64,000 nt of DNA from the NCBI GenBank assembly GCA_016758965.1, contig JAEPRB010000059.1:1-64000 (forward strand), read 5' to 3'. Of the stretch, positions 33,901 through 45,817 are shown piece after piece (within the stretch, counting starts at the first letter, position 1; each line of letters begins with the position of its first letter). A program made the position numbers and the translations under genes. The DNA comes from Circinella minor. Taxonomy: Eukaryota > Mucoromycota > Mucoromycetes > Mucorales > Lichtheimiaceae. The notes beneath the pieces are model-generated. The model was not told the DNA's origin. It searched no databases and saw only the letters and a list, made by a program, of their open reading frames with translations.

Positions 33901-34005
33901 ATTGGGTGTCGATCGTGTATGTTTGGTTCGAAGTAAAACATTGCTTCGCAATCTTATACAACGAGAGAGTGTGATCGCACTATTTTGTGTTGCACGGGAT
34001 AGCAT
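30923..34005 (-). CDS. DSS1: Dss1-like mitochondrial RNase II exoribonuclease
   Basis: Two exons: 34005-33638 and 33515-30923; 986 residues. The start is the ATG at 34005; the N-terminus is rich in Arg, Ser and Thr, as in a mitochondrial presequence. The RNB catalytic domain begins near residue 470, with IDDQAAKEIDDG (481-492) supplying the metal-binding aspartates; VKATSPLRRYLDIVTHW (about 840-857) is the conserved distal block. An S1-like end (QIGQVVNARIVKLD) closes the protein. The family degrades RNA 3'-to-5'; yeast Dss1 is the nuclease of the mitochondrial degradosome with the helicase Suv3. A Ser run (about 712-721) is encoded by GAT-type triplets on the plus strand (31723-31752). Assignment to Dss1 rather than another RNase II relative is from the presequence and overall length. 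Confidence 0.85.
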
Positions 34006-35202
34006 GTCCAACTACTATTTATCTAAATGAAGTTGAAACGAAAAAAATAAATAAAAAATAAATAAAGTTCTGGCACCAGCATAATATTAGTGTGGCTTTA
34101 AAATTCCCCAGCACTTTGCTACCGAACATATCTTTTATGGATTAATAAATCTGATACACGAGAGTTACAGATATAAGAATGACTTTTTTATCCATATTAT
34201 AAGAGTGATACCTTACTTTGTAGAATATAAAAGATGGTAGACGCGAGAAGGTATATTGTTTTTAGGATGCTATAAGATAAATATATTTCATTTCAGTTTT
34301 CGGGTCACAGGATCAGGGCATGATAATAAATTCATCGCTGATAACATTGAGGGTAAACGAAGAAAATATTTAGTGTTAGGTGGGGTAGGATTATCAATCA
34401 CATCTCAGGTCGTTTTTTCGTCCGGATTTGTGTTTTTTCTAACTTGTTCGCACCCAATCACAGACTTTTTTTTTTAGCAGTGCTATACTATTCGATATTG
34501 ACAAAAAAAATTATTTATTGAGTAATCCCATTGAACATGAAAAGTTGACTACTGGTCAAGCGAAAAATAAAAAGATTACGAAATAGACAGTAAAGAAATG
34601 ATTGGACAGTTCAAATTACCCATAATAAACACAATTAAATCAGAGTGAAAAAAATACGTACGTACTACAAAAAGAACTGATTTTGATACAAGCGAGATAC
34701 TATGGTACGTATGATGGTATGTGTATGCCAAGTTTATCAATGAGCCAACAAAGTCAGTCATTTAATATATAAAACATTGTGGGATATCATTTTTTATTCT
34801 CTCTGAATCTCAGTTGTATGCTTTCTCTTGGGCTTATCCTACAAATGATTTGGTCTATGCACTGGTGTGCAGTACTCGTGGATAACCAACCTTGGGTCCT
34901 TTGATTACAAAATGTCATTTAGAAAAATTAATAGCCTCGTAGATATTCTATCTACCCCTTGCCACTTCATCCCGATTAACTGCCATACATCATATATTTG
35001 AGGGACAGCTCCCCATTAATGAACTTTAATATAACAAAAGAAAAATGCTATATAAACCATAACAAACTTGTAAGAAAAGTGATTTTGGCCACCGAACATG
35101 AGACGCGTATGTGTCGCGTAACAGAACTTTCCTTTTGCGGAGGCAACAAATTATTTTGTCGTGCCAACCTACTCCATATTTTTTTTTTCACTCAAAACCA
35201 AA
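34006..35202. promoter_or_regulatory. Divergent promoter region, Dss1-like and helicase genes
   Basis: The two genes face away from each other across 1.2 kb. ACGCGT, the MluI cell-cycle box known from yeast S-phase genes, lies at 35103-35108, about 95 bases before the helicase start, followed by CGCG at about 35114. Whether this fungus uses that box is not known. The rest of the region shows no gene. Confidence 0.35.
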
Positions 35203-38143
35203 ATGGATACCCCATTTATGCAAAAGTTAAATGAAGCACAACTTAATGCTGCTACTTGTAAAAGTAATGCGGTACAAATCTTGGCTGGTCCTGGATCTGG
35301 AAAAACAAGAGGCATGTTCAAAAATACTTTTTTTATAATATTTCTGTCAAAAATAAATAAATGACTATTACAGGTTATTACTGGTATTGACGTTGCTTGT
35401 TGTTTATATTAACATTTATGTATATACAGTCTTGACATCGCGTGTTGCTTGGTTGATATTATCTGAAAATGTCCCACCTCAAAATATTGTCGTTGTCACC
35501 TTTACAAATAAAGCAGCAAAAGAAATGAGACATCGTTTAGAATCGCCTGAATTATTGGGTCCTTCAGCAAGTGATAAGTTATGTATGGGTACGTTTCATT
35601 CTATTTGTGCTCGATTATTACGACAATATCATGATCATGTGAATCTTAAAAAGAACTTTACAATTGCTGATACCGATGCTAGGTTAGTCAAACGTATATA
35701 TATATATATATATAATTTATATGTTTTCTTTGTAATAATAATATAAAGTTCGTTTTTATTAACATGAAATTTATTACAAGTAAACATGCTATTAAAAAGC
35801 TTAAAGAAGAGTTAAAAGGTGAATTATCAAATTACGGTAGTTCTCACATGAAACCAGGTAAAGTTATTTGTTCCGCCTTTTCTTTGGATACGAAAATAAG
35901 GTTCAAATGAATTAACAAACAAATTTATATCCCAAAAAAGAGGCCTATTATAATGCAATCTCAAAAGCACGTAATGCTGGTATGAATGTGGATGAATATG
36001 TTGAAAAACATCGTAATGATTGGGATAAAAAGGATGTTTGTATTATGTTTCAGTAAGTCTGATGATGATGATGATGATGATGATGAAACGAAAAGAAGAA
36101 AGTGAAACGCATATATTTTTACTATAAAGAATTATCATCTAAAAGTTCTTGATTGTTATTATTATTTTAGAGCATATGAAGATCGAATGCATGCTGATAA
36201 TATGGTGGTAAACTTTAATATAAATCTTTTTCCGCCTTTTAATCTTCAAAAATATTGGGAGAATAACATAGTATATATCTAACTTAATAATTATTGGGAA
36301 TTCTTTAGGACTTTGATAACTTACTGCTTTATACCCGAGTATTACTTCAACGAGTTCCAAGTGCAGCCAATTTTGTTAAACACGTTCTTGTTGATGAGGT
36401 GAATATTGACTACTTTCTTCCGTTTTTCTCTCCTGCCCATTTCTTTAATACAAATCTAAACAAGTAAATCTTAACCTACAGTTCCAAGATACAAATTGTG
36501 TTCAATATGATATCGTCAAAGGCTTAACAAACAGAGGCAAAGCTCTTACTATTGTTGGTGGTAAATTTGCTGTTTATATACTTTTCTATTTCTAATTATA
36601 ATTATGCTTAAATATATATAAAATAACAATGATAACTAAAAAAGAAACAAATAACAAATAACTAACTATTATTAGATCCTGATCAAAGTATTTTTGGTTG
36701 GCGTAACGCTGATCGTGAAAATTTCATCAAAATGCAACATGATTATAAAAGCACTCAGGTTTGTAATTTGGAAGAAAATTACCGTAGTACTAAAAGTATT
36801 ATCAAGTCCTCTTTCCATGTCATTGAAAAGGGTAATGATTTTTAATGTTATGAGTTAGATTTTGGGGGGAAAAAAGTAGGTGTCGGTGACCTAGGACAAG
36901 TTTATTATGCATTGTAATGTACATATATTTATACACTGTATATAATAGATCGAAAGAGAATTAAAAAGAATTTATTCACTGGGAATGCTGAAGGTGTACC
37001 CATATCTATGTTAAGAATGGAGGATGGTACTATGGAAGCACAGTCTGTGGCTAAGGAAATTAAACGTATTATCGAATATTCCGGTGGTCTTATTACATAT
37101 AAAGATATTGCAATTCTTGTACGAATGAATTATCTCTCACGACCATTTGAAACTTCTTTGAACGGTTTAAATATTCCCTATGTTGTTGTAAGTAAATTAA
37201 ACAAAAAAAAAGGAACTTGATTCGTCTACTGAAACCAAAAAAAAAAAAAGACTTGGTAACTATTCACCGAACAACAAAAATTCTCAATTGATTATTTAGA
37301 TTGGTGGTGTCAAATTCTTTGATCGTGCCGAAGTCAAAGATATTATTGGTTATCTCCGTTTCTTTTACAATACCAATGATACTGAAGCATTTGAACGTAT
37401 TATTAATAGACCAAAACGTGGTGTAGGTGAAGTAACAATGAATAAGATCGAAGCCGAAACTCGTAGAAGTAAAACTGATATCATTACTGTTATTCGTGAT
37501 ATGACGTCTGGCAAAGCCAAAAGTCTTGCATCGATCCCAACTAAAACTAAACAAAATCTCAGAGAATTTGTCAATTTATATGATAGTGTACGCACTATGA
37601 TTGACAATAATGTAAGTAAATAATTAACAAAAAAAAATTATATAGAAAAACAGAACTAATATGTATCTATGTTTGCTTATTATTATTATCGCTCTGGACA
37701 CAGCATTATATTTACAAAATATTTGCACATATTATCAAAGATACCAATTATAAGGAATTTCTTGAAAAAGAGCATCCTGATAAAGATGGTGAATCTCGTT
37801 GGGGAAATTTGGGAGAATTAGTTACATTTGCAAAGCAATTTGGTTCACCTCCAGATGATAGATTAGCCAAGACGTCTGTTTCTGTAGTTATGCATGGGAT
37901 TGATGTGATTGAAAATGATGAAGAACAACAACGAGGACGACAAGGAGAAATACCAGATAGTCAAGAATTGAGGAATGAGCTAGAAGAACGGTTGTATGAC
38001 TTACCAAATCATACATCGGTTGAGGATTCAGAAATTGATTCAGATAACCCTGATGATAGGTAAAAATATAAGATTATTCTTTTAATTCAATTTATCGATA
38101 TATCCACCAAAAGTTGATATTACTTATTGATACTTGTATATTG

Positions 38144-38175
<32 letters not shown>

Positions 38176-38676
38176 AATTAGACTCGATGCAGGTGATCAA
38201 ATCGTTCGTTTTCTTGAATTAACTACTCTCAGTAATAATACTAAAGAAGAAGATGAGGCAGATATGGGTGTAAGTATATTGATCTATCTATCTATCGGTT
38301 TACCAAGCAGTGTCTTGAAATAGTGGGGATTAAAAACAATAGCTGATTATCTAATCTAATTATAGCGGGTGACAATTTCAACAATGCATAGTGCTAAAGG
38401 TAAATATATACATATATATAATTATTTTGTATTTTTGAAACTAAAGGAAGAGTTATTGACAACACGAAAACAAAATTATAGGTCTTGAATGGCCAGTCGT
38501 ATTCACTGTCGCTTGTGAAGAAGGTGTCATACCTCATGCAAGAACCGAAGACATGATGGAAGAATCGTAAGTCTTTAGATAACATATATTTTCATGTAAA
38601 TAATACTTTTGCAAACTAAAAAGTACTTTTTTTGTAGTCGATTGTTATATGTTGCTATGACACGTGCTAAAAGTAA

Positions 38677-38708
<32 letters not shown>

Positions 38709-39389
38709 GAAATAGCAAAAGAGTTACCACGATAAACGATACCTATACTAATCAAATATTTATTACAAATATTAGCTTTCTTATATTGTACATTTACCAA
38801 AGAACGGGAAAGCTGGGGTAAAACGGTGGCTACACATCATTCCAGTTTCTTAAAAGATATGCCAAAAGAATTATCTGTTAAACATACACCACAGTGGAAT
38901 AAAGAGACACTTGCATGGGTAGCTGATGTATTACATTTAAACTTTCCTGAAAACTTTAAGAAGGAACATAAAGGAAATAAAATTTGGGTAGAAGATGGAG
39001 AACGAAGATGGTCAAAGTAAGTAACAGAGTCTATAGATATATATAATTGTAAAATATTTATTCAATACATAAACAATAACAGTAATAGTCAATATGGTGG
39101 AGATTATAATGGATACGGCCGATCTACTTGGAGTAAAATGTCAAAACCATACACGTTTCCTGCTATTAGTAGTACGCCCAAACCCAAGCCAACTGCAAAA
39201 TCTGTTGCTTCTCAACCTTATGCAGCCTTTGGATCAGCTGCTGCTGTAAAAAGAGAACATGTGATTACAGCAACCAACAAGTCTACCACCACTGCTACTA
39301 CAACAACAACTAAATCAGCGACAGCAATCGGATTTAAACGTAAACGACCATCATATGGTGCCAACACATCACAGATACAAAAAAAATAG
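35203..39389 (+). CDS. UvrD/Srs2-family SF1A DNA helicase
   Basis: Seventeen exons: 35203-35311, 35430-35682, 35781-35857, 35941-36052, 36171-36207, 36309-36398, 36482-36560, 36676-36831, 36949-37187, 37300-37611, 37704-38059, 38182-38269, 38366-38399, 38482-38566, 38638-38672, 38776-39016, 39083-39389; 869 residues in one frame. Motifs in order: LNEAQLNAA (Q-like), Walker A GPGSGKT (29-35), [32 protein letters not shown] (DE at 225-226), [32 protein letters not shown] and LYVAMTRAK (679-687). These are SF1A 3'-to-5' helicase signatures. In fungi Srs2 removes Rad51 and restrains recombination. The C-terminus is Ser/Thr/Ala-rich with basic patches and lacks a domain I can name. Intron 1 appears to use a GC donor. 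Several introns contain (TA)n, (TG)n or GAT repeats. Confidence 0.88.
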
Positions 39390-39585
39390 ATTCCTCTCTT
39401 TTTCCCACCATATTACAAATCAGAACAAAAATAAATAGATAAATAATAATATTTAATGAATGCTTTTATGTATATGTATATAAATTATAAAATAACTATT
39501 ATTTTTTACAAACACCAATCAACGTACTATATATAGAATACAACATAATATACACATATGATAACCTTTTTGTATAATAAAATTA
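39390..39585. other. Convergent 3' intergenic region
   Basis: About 196 AT-rich bases lie between the helicase stop and the kinase stop, with several AATAAT/AATAAA-like strings usable as polyadenylation signals in either direction. Confidence 0.5.
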
Positions 39586-41211
39586 TCATTGTTGTTCTTC
39601 TTCAAGAGATTGATAAAGAAGCTTTCTAAACATCTGTAACCGTTGTGTAAAATAATGAAAATAATCAAAATCAATTTCACTTTGACTCGCCTGAACAAGT
39701 CCCCATAGGGCCCATACTAAATGAGATACCATCACCCAGCGTAAGACTTCTTGCTGTAATTCTTTCGGATCCATATCTTTGGTCATATTATTATTACTAT
39801 TATTATCGGTATCATCTTCTTCGCCAGCGTCAATATAAGCACTTAAGAATCTTAATTGTTCTTCATCATTTGGAAATTTTTCAAGATCCATACTAGCTGG
39901 GTTGTTCCCATGATAATTATACATCCATTCACAAAAATGATTGGCGATATCAAAACCTCTTGGATTATATCCAGCATATTCAAAATCCACAACAACTAAT
40001 TCCCCTGTCTTTTCGAGCTGCAGTACATTACCATATTGTGTCTATAATTGAAATTTATTCCCAATATATCATCAATTATTTAAACAAGAACATTTTTTCC
40101 ATCCATTTAATCTCTTCTACTCTCCTCCCTTTTAAAACTTACATCATTATGAGCAAATATAATAGGTGATGGAAACCTTTCGATATAATTCTTGCAAAGT
40201 TCAATTTCTTTTGGCAATTTATCCAATTCCAAAAAATTTAATTTTTCTTTCCATTCTTGTTGATTTAATAATTCACGCATAAAAGTATACCATTGTGAAA
40301 TATCTTTCCATGCTTCAATACGAACAGATGAATCATCACCAGAAGGTGGTGGATAATATTGTACAACATCATGAAGCTGTCTTAATGATTGAGCAATCTG
40401 TTGAGAGATATCAGAATCATGTATATCATCATGTGTTAATGTAGTTGAGTCTAAATATTCTTCAAATCGTCCATTACCAAAGGTGGCCAACAATTGTGGA
40501 CTTAGACTTGTGCTCATACGCGATAACCGAGCCAGCCATTCAAGCTCATGTTGTCGATCCACTAATTGATCCGCACCAATACCATAGACCCGAAGTAAGA
40601 CACAAGGATGATTTGGGGCACTCATAAAGTAAACTGCACTATATTATGTATTCAACAGAATATATATTAGTAAAACAAACAAGAAAAGCCAAGAACAGCG
40701 TTTTTCTTCTCATACGTGAAGCACAACTAGAAGACCAGAGATAGTTTCTTGGCAAAAAAAGTATTCTATGTACATTTTTAAATATAGATACAAAAAAAAA
40801 GATACTTACTTTGTCATTGCACCACTAACTCGTTCAAGCTCAACATGAGTTGCAGTTTGCCATTCAGGAAGAACTTTCCGTGCAATGTTTAATACAACTT
40901 GAGCCAAAGTGTTTTTATCTTTTAACTTTCTATAATTATACTCAATTTATCATTAGTATTTTATTCAACCTTGATTTTAATCAAGTGGACTTTTTTTTCA
41001 CGAATTTCAAAAAATTTATTTATTTATTTTTTTACCGCAAGTCAATAAGATCACCACAAGAAGGTACAACATCAAGATCACCATCTCCTTCACAACTAGG
41101 TTGTGTTTGTGGTAATGAAGAAAGTAAAAAAGCTGGACTACTTTTACTACGTATCGCTGTTGCCATAAAACCGCCATGGCGACGTGTTGGCTTATTTGTT
41201 AAACTAGTCAT
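39586..41211 (-). CDS. Choline/ethanolamine kinase
   Basis: Four exons: 41211-41036, 40929-40810, 40638-40143, 40041-39586; 415 residues. The first step of the CDP-choline/CDP-ethanolamine pathway is phosphorylation of choline or ethanolamine by ATP. SGAMTNAVYFMSAP with VLLRVYGIGADQLVDRQHE supplies the nucleotide-binding part. IFAHND (259-264) is the Brenner motif with the catalytic Asp, and VVVDFEYAGYNPRGFDIANHFCEW (from about 280) is the choline-kinase signature with the metal-binding D283. Length is typical. The C-terminal region has an Asp/Asn-rich loop (EEDDTDNNSNNN). Substrate preference between choline and ethanolamine cannot be told from sequence alone. Confidence 0.92.
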
Positions 41212-42494
41212 ATTAATATGGCCAAAAACGTATCATACAAAAAAAAGAGAGAAAGACAAAAATGGGTCATTTTGGCCAAAAATTTCATGCAAGATATAGA
41301 TGGAAACCTAAATCAAATAAGTGACTCGTTCCTGGTTGCTGTAGCTGTAGCTGGGTTTACAACATTTGGAATTCTACCCTCGAAAAACATTTGCTGCGCA
41401 ATGTTTTATTTATTTGTCCGAATATCCGTTATTTTATTACTAGTTACTATGTAATTTGGTGGCAGCTTCAAAAAGTAGTTATAATAAATACCTCTTTCCT
41501 CTTTCGTATTAGGCTCATATTATAAAAGTTGACCTGCTATTTTTTTTTCTCTAAAAACAGTTGAGTTTTTTTTATCAATAATTAAACGTCCTGCGTGTTA
41601 CTGTGCAAAGTACGTAGTAGGTCCCGGGATCGTTATTATAAACACGATCATGAAACATTATTAAGATACAACAAACATGATATTTAGTACATATAACCAC
41701 AAATGTCACCTTTTTGACTTAGTCTCGGTACTCAATTTACAAGAGACCGAGAGAAAAAAAGCCATGTGAATGCTCGGCTTCGACGTGAACAGAGAGATGA
41801 TCACATAATCTCAGCACCTTTAGTGTTATTAGAACAATAGGTTTTCTCCATTCAACCTGGATAAAAGTATGTGAACGATAGAAGTCATGATGTTTTAAAA
41901 ATTAATTTTTTGTTAGTCAGGACGCATACATGTGGTAATGGAATGACAGTTCATTGAAACCTTAGCAAAATGGAATATTGTTACTGTTTTATATTATGTA
42001 AGTCCGCGGTATAGCGCAAAAGAACATAATCAGATTTTTGTCCTTCGCAGGTTCCACCCATATAGGTATCATAAATTGAATTATTGAAAATCTTGAATAT
42101 ACTGTAATGTGGTTGCTTTGGTAGACAAGGCTTGATACTTATTTGCGAGAAGTACGTTATTATGTTCTTTACTTTGGTGATGACACAAGAAACTCGAAAA
42201 GATTCAACAAGCTATTAACAGCGAAATATTAAAAAAGAAACATGTAGCATTGCTTTCATAAAAAAATTAATGCTGTATAAAAGAGCTTATGACTTTATTC
42301 CACAATCTGTTTTAGTATAAATACAAGCTAAATTGTCCACATCAAAAAAAAAAAAAAGAAGAAAAACCTACATAATCGCTTTCGAAAGTCATCAACCCCA
42401 AAAAAAAACCAGCATGGCAATAATTGATAATATACTATAATGTTTATCATTCTAATAAATATTATTTTTAATATTATTTGTGGTGTATAAAATA
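41212..42494. other. Intergenic region, no gene seen
   Basis: It includes the kinase promoter and the 3' flank of the F-box gene. A tRNA-like string near 42003-42070 was examined and rejected. No repeats were recognised. Confidence 0.45.
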
Positions 42495-44781
42495 TTACCA
42501 ACAGTAACATTCAGCATCTATCTCCTTCATTTTAGCGAATTCTTCAATAGCTTTTGTATCTTCAATCATTGGACAGTCAGAAACAAAAATATTCTTGAGA
42601 CGGGTTGCATATTCCATTAAGAGTATCACTCCAAAAGTCGTCAAATTATTCAAATGGTAAAGGCGGATATGAGTAAGACGATCTTTTAGAATCTGAGCAA
42701 TAACAACAATTTCTTTATCATCAATAAAGTTGAATCCACCAAGTTCAACATGGGTTATGACGTTAAGTTTTTTGAACATTCTAGTCAATCCTTCCATGGA
42801 GATTTCGGTCGATTCACTATATATGCCGAACCACTTTATTGTTTTGATATTAGATATTACATCTAAAACTTTGTTTGTCAGATGGTTTGTTTCATCCGAT
42901 AATTCAATTGTATTGAGGGTTGTTGTTGTTGCCGCTGACGTTGTTGGTGTTAAATATGACGATAATGATGAAAGGGAAATATAATAATTAAATAATCGCA
43001 TTAGCTGGTTATTACTGTTTTCATTTACCAAGGCAAGCTTCAAATTTTGTAAAGGTCGTTTTGATGATAGTAAGCTATCGACTATTGTCTGTAAATTTGC
43101 TTCTTTAGGTAATCTAAGTGTGGTTAAAGCAGGGGAAAAAGAAAACGATCGTAATAAAAGACTCGCTATTGGATGTTGTTCATCTGAGATTCCAATTGTG
43201 AGGTTCTTTAATTTAGGCAATTTCAAGATATCATCCATCGCCGAAGGGCCATATTGCTGTTGTTTGCTGATGCTGCGAAAATCATAGATATTTATCACTT
43301 CAAGAGTAGTAGCATTATTCTTTATCAATGACATAAAATGTTGAAATTTCGTCACACCCGCCATTGAATAATCAGCCATATAAAGCTCCCTCAACCCGCC
43401 ATGGCGCTGAGGTAGTCCAACATGATCGTTGCTAATGAATTTATTGTCGCAAATAATCCTCCTTCTGTTTTTTAATTCACCATCAAAATTGTATCCAAGT
43501 AACTGTAGATTAGGACAATAAATCTTTAACAAATCAGTAAAATCTTCCATACAATAGTGTACATTCAAACAACGTAATTGACGGCAATGTTTCAACAAAG
43601 GTTCAATTGAAATTCTTGTGGTTTCCAAAGGGTTGAGATGTAAATCAATCAACGGATGTTCTAACGTTGTCAACCGTGTAAAATCTCCAGTAATGTTTGA
43701 TAAGCGTTTTGATACAGTATATTCCAAATGCTTAAGTTTTGGTGCAGCAAAAAGCAAATCGCTTAACTTGATAATACTAGATGCGTCCGTCTCGTTTCCT
43801 AGAAAATCCAGCGTTAGATCAGTTAAGATATTCCCTAGTTGTGGAATAACCATTGTTATCAATCCTTTTAACAAAGCCGGCTTCATATCCTTGATTGACT
43901 TCACTAACATTGTTATTATAACGAGCATAATGAATTTAAAATAAATAACGTTAACTTAGAAATTATTTCACCTATACACCCCCCCCCAAAACACAGCAGT
44001 TATTACACACTTTTATACTTTAATTACTTTTAATCTGCAGTGTCTTGACACTGTTCAAATATCCTTGGTATATATCAACCAAATATCGCGAACAAGTAAC
44101 TTGATCTTCTGTATTAATTATCAAGGTACGGATATGGGCAGAAATATGGGGTAGAATCTTTGATATCCGTCGGGTAGTAATTTGATCTCCATCATCATTG
44201 ATATTCAAGGTAGGCCAAACCATGGATCTTTTCAATAGTACATTTCGCCATTTTTTGGAAACATCCCAACAACAAATAGATTTTGATCTTTGATCTAGGT
44301 GAGAGAAAATAGAATATAAAAGTTCCTTGGGTAACTTGGTTACAAAATCAACACATTTTTTATTTTGTTGTTCGGCTTTGCTTTTTTCTTGAGTAAGTAA
44401 CTGCTGCTGAGGTGAAGAAAAATCCTTGATGTTTTCAAGCGCTGTTTCATATAAGTCGATGATGTGTTGTTGTTTCCCTTGTATTGCGTATATATTACAT
44501 AATATCAAATAACCTCTCGACAAATTTGGTGCTATCGAGATCATTTCTTTGGCATCTTTGATTGCTGCTTCAAATTTATCTAGCTTAGAAAGAGCGTAAG
44601 CGCGATGTTCAAGAACAGTGAATAATAAAGATCGTCTAATTTGGTCAATGGAAGCGGATGCCCAATTGGCTGCAAGTTTATAGTCGAGATTATCAATCGC
44701 TTTACCAACTTTGGTGAATGAAGTCGAGATTGTATTCACATCAAGTACGTACAATGGAAATGAGGGATCAATTGTCGTCAT
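42495..44781 (-). CDS. TPR/F-box protein with leucine-rich C-terminus
   Basis: Two exons, 44781-44028 and 43903-42495, joined A|TG; 720 residues. Residues about 25-135 form TPR-like helix pairs (AANWASASIDQIRRS, AYALSKLDKFEAAIKDAKEM, YLILCNIYAI). Residues 146-190 form an F-box (TKLPKELLYSIFSHLDQRSK, then WDVSKKWRNVL), the Skp1-binding element of SCF ubiquitin ligases. The rest is a string of irregular leucine-rich repeats (for example LKHLEYTV, LRCLNVHYC, LKNLTIGI, LTHIRLYHL) that probably binds the substrate. The TPR + F-box + LRR order is that of fission yeast Pof3. A Thr/Ala-rich insert lies near 580. A run of nine C (plus strand, about 43980) lies in the intron. Orthology to Pof3 is not claimed, since fungi of this group carry many such genes. 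Confidence 0.8.
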
Positions 44782-45343
44782 AGTGAGAGGAAATTGTTAG
44801 AAAGAAATGAATGGGTGCTTTTTCAGCGTGCAAGAAATTCCTGAGCATATTCATTTTCCTGCTGTGGCATAAAATAACATCATTCCTATTTCAGGCCAAA
44901 GCCATGTGGCACACAGAAGCGCTGCTCTAATTCATAGTGTCACATTATGTCCGGAAGCCATCAATTTTGATAATTTGTACAGGTTTAAATTATGAATTTA
45001 TTATCCATCTTCAAATGAAAATTCGTGCTTCTCGAAAACATATATATAAGATAATAGATGATAATAGAGCTACAATATTATTGGTCGATGAAGTTATTAA
45101 TAAGTAGTTAGAAACACACTGGTGACGTGTTGTTTTGTAATAGAAAAATAAAAGGTTGTACCATGGTATATTTCTCTTCTTTTTGACTATTATTTTCATC
45201 TCGAGCGAATTAAAAAGATTGGTTAGGTATAAATTATTACAAGTAAAACGAAAAAATTGCTTCTTAATCTTCATCGTTGATCAGTCTACTCCACAATTTG
45301 TATTAAACCGATAACAATAAGTTTGTGAACTTCATAAACTACA
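44782..45343. promoter_or_regulatory. Upstream region of the F-box gene
   Basis: AT-rich sequence with no recognised gene; an 87-codon frame on the minus strand (45011-45274) has no domain. It ends at the target duplication of MITE copy 2. Confidence 0.35.
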
Positions 45344-45352
45344 ATATTATTA

Positions 45353-45808
45353 GGGAATTGCTAGGGACACCCCAAAAACATACTATATTAAGTAATTTCA
45401 TCTCTTACGGACACCCCACTTTTATATTTTTTCAAGGGCACACAACAAATTGATATAATCACATAGTATCCAGCCATTTATACACTATCTATACAGCTAT
45501 TATCGTTATACGACTTATAGATGTTTATGAAACTTATATTATCAGCTCGACTTTTTATAATAGCAATCAATATTTCTTATGGTTTCTTACTATATTCATT
45601 GTGTACACAAGTGGGATTTGTGGGCCTTATGAACGCAAGACAAAAAAGGAATCATATATACTTTTAATGTTACATATGAGCGGTCAAACAAGCGCTATTG
45701 GTGTTGACAACGCTATCACTATAGTTTATATGGTCTAAGAACTTATTTGATAACTGTTTATTTCTGGGGTGTCCGTAAGCAAAATATGGGGTGTCCGTAG
45801 CAATTCCC
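45353..45808 (-). mobile_element. MITE copy 2 (456 bp), inverted relative to copy 1
   Basis: It is the reverse complement of 13571-14026, with the same length and about seven substitutions, one of them in the left terminal repeat (CTAGGG for CTACGG). Flanking duplications are ATATTATTA at 45344-45352 and 45809-45817, both perfect. There is no coding capacity. Confidence 0.88.
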
Positions 45809-45817
45809 ATATTATTA

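Noticed and set aside
42001..42070. tRNA-like string with TCCGCGG and GGTTCCACC
   Set aside because: The acceptor arms do not pair and the T-arm lacks the GTTCRA consensus; no cloverleaf could be folded by eye.
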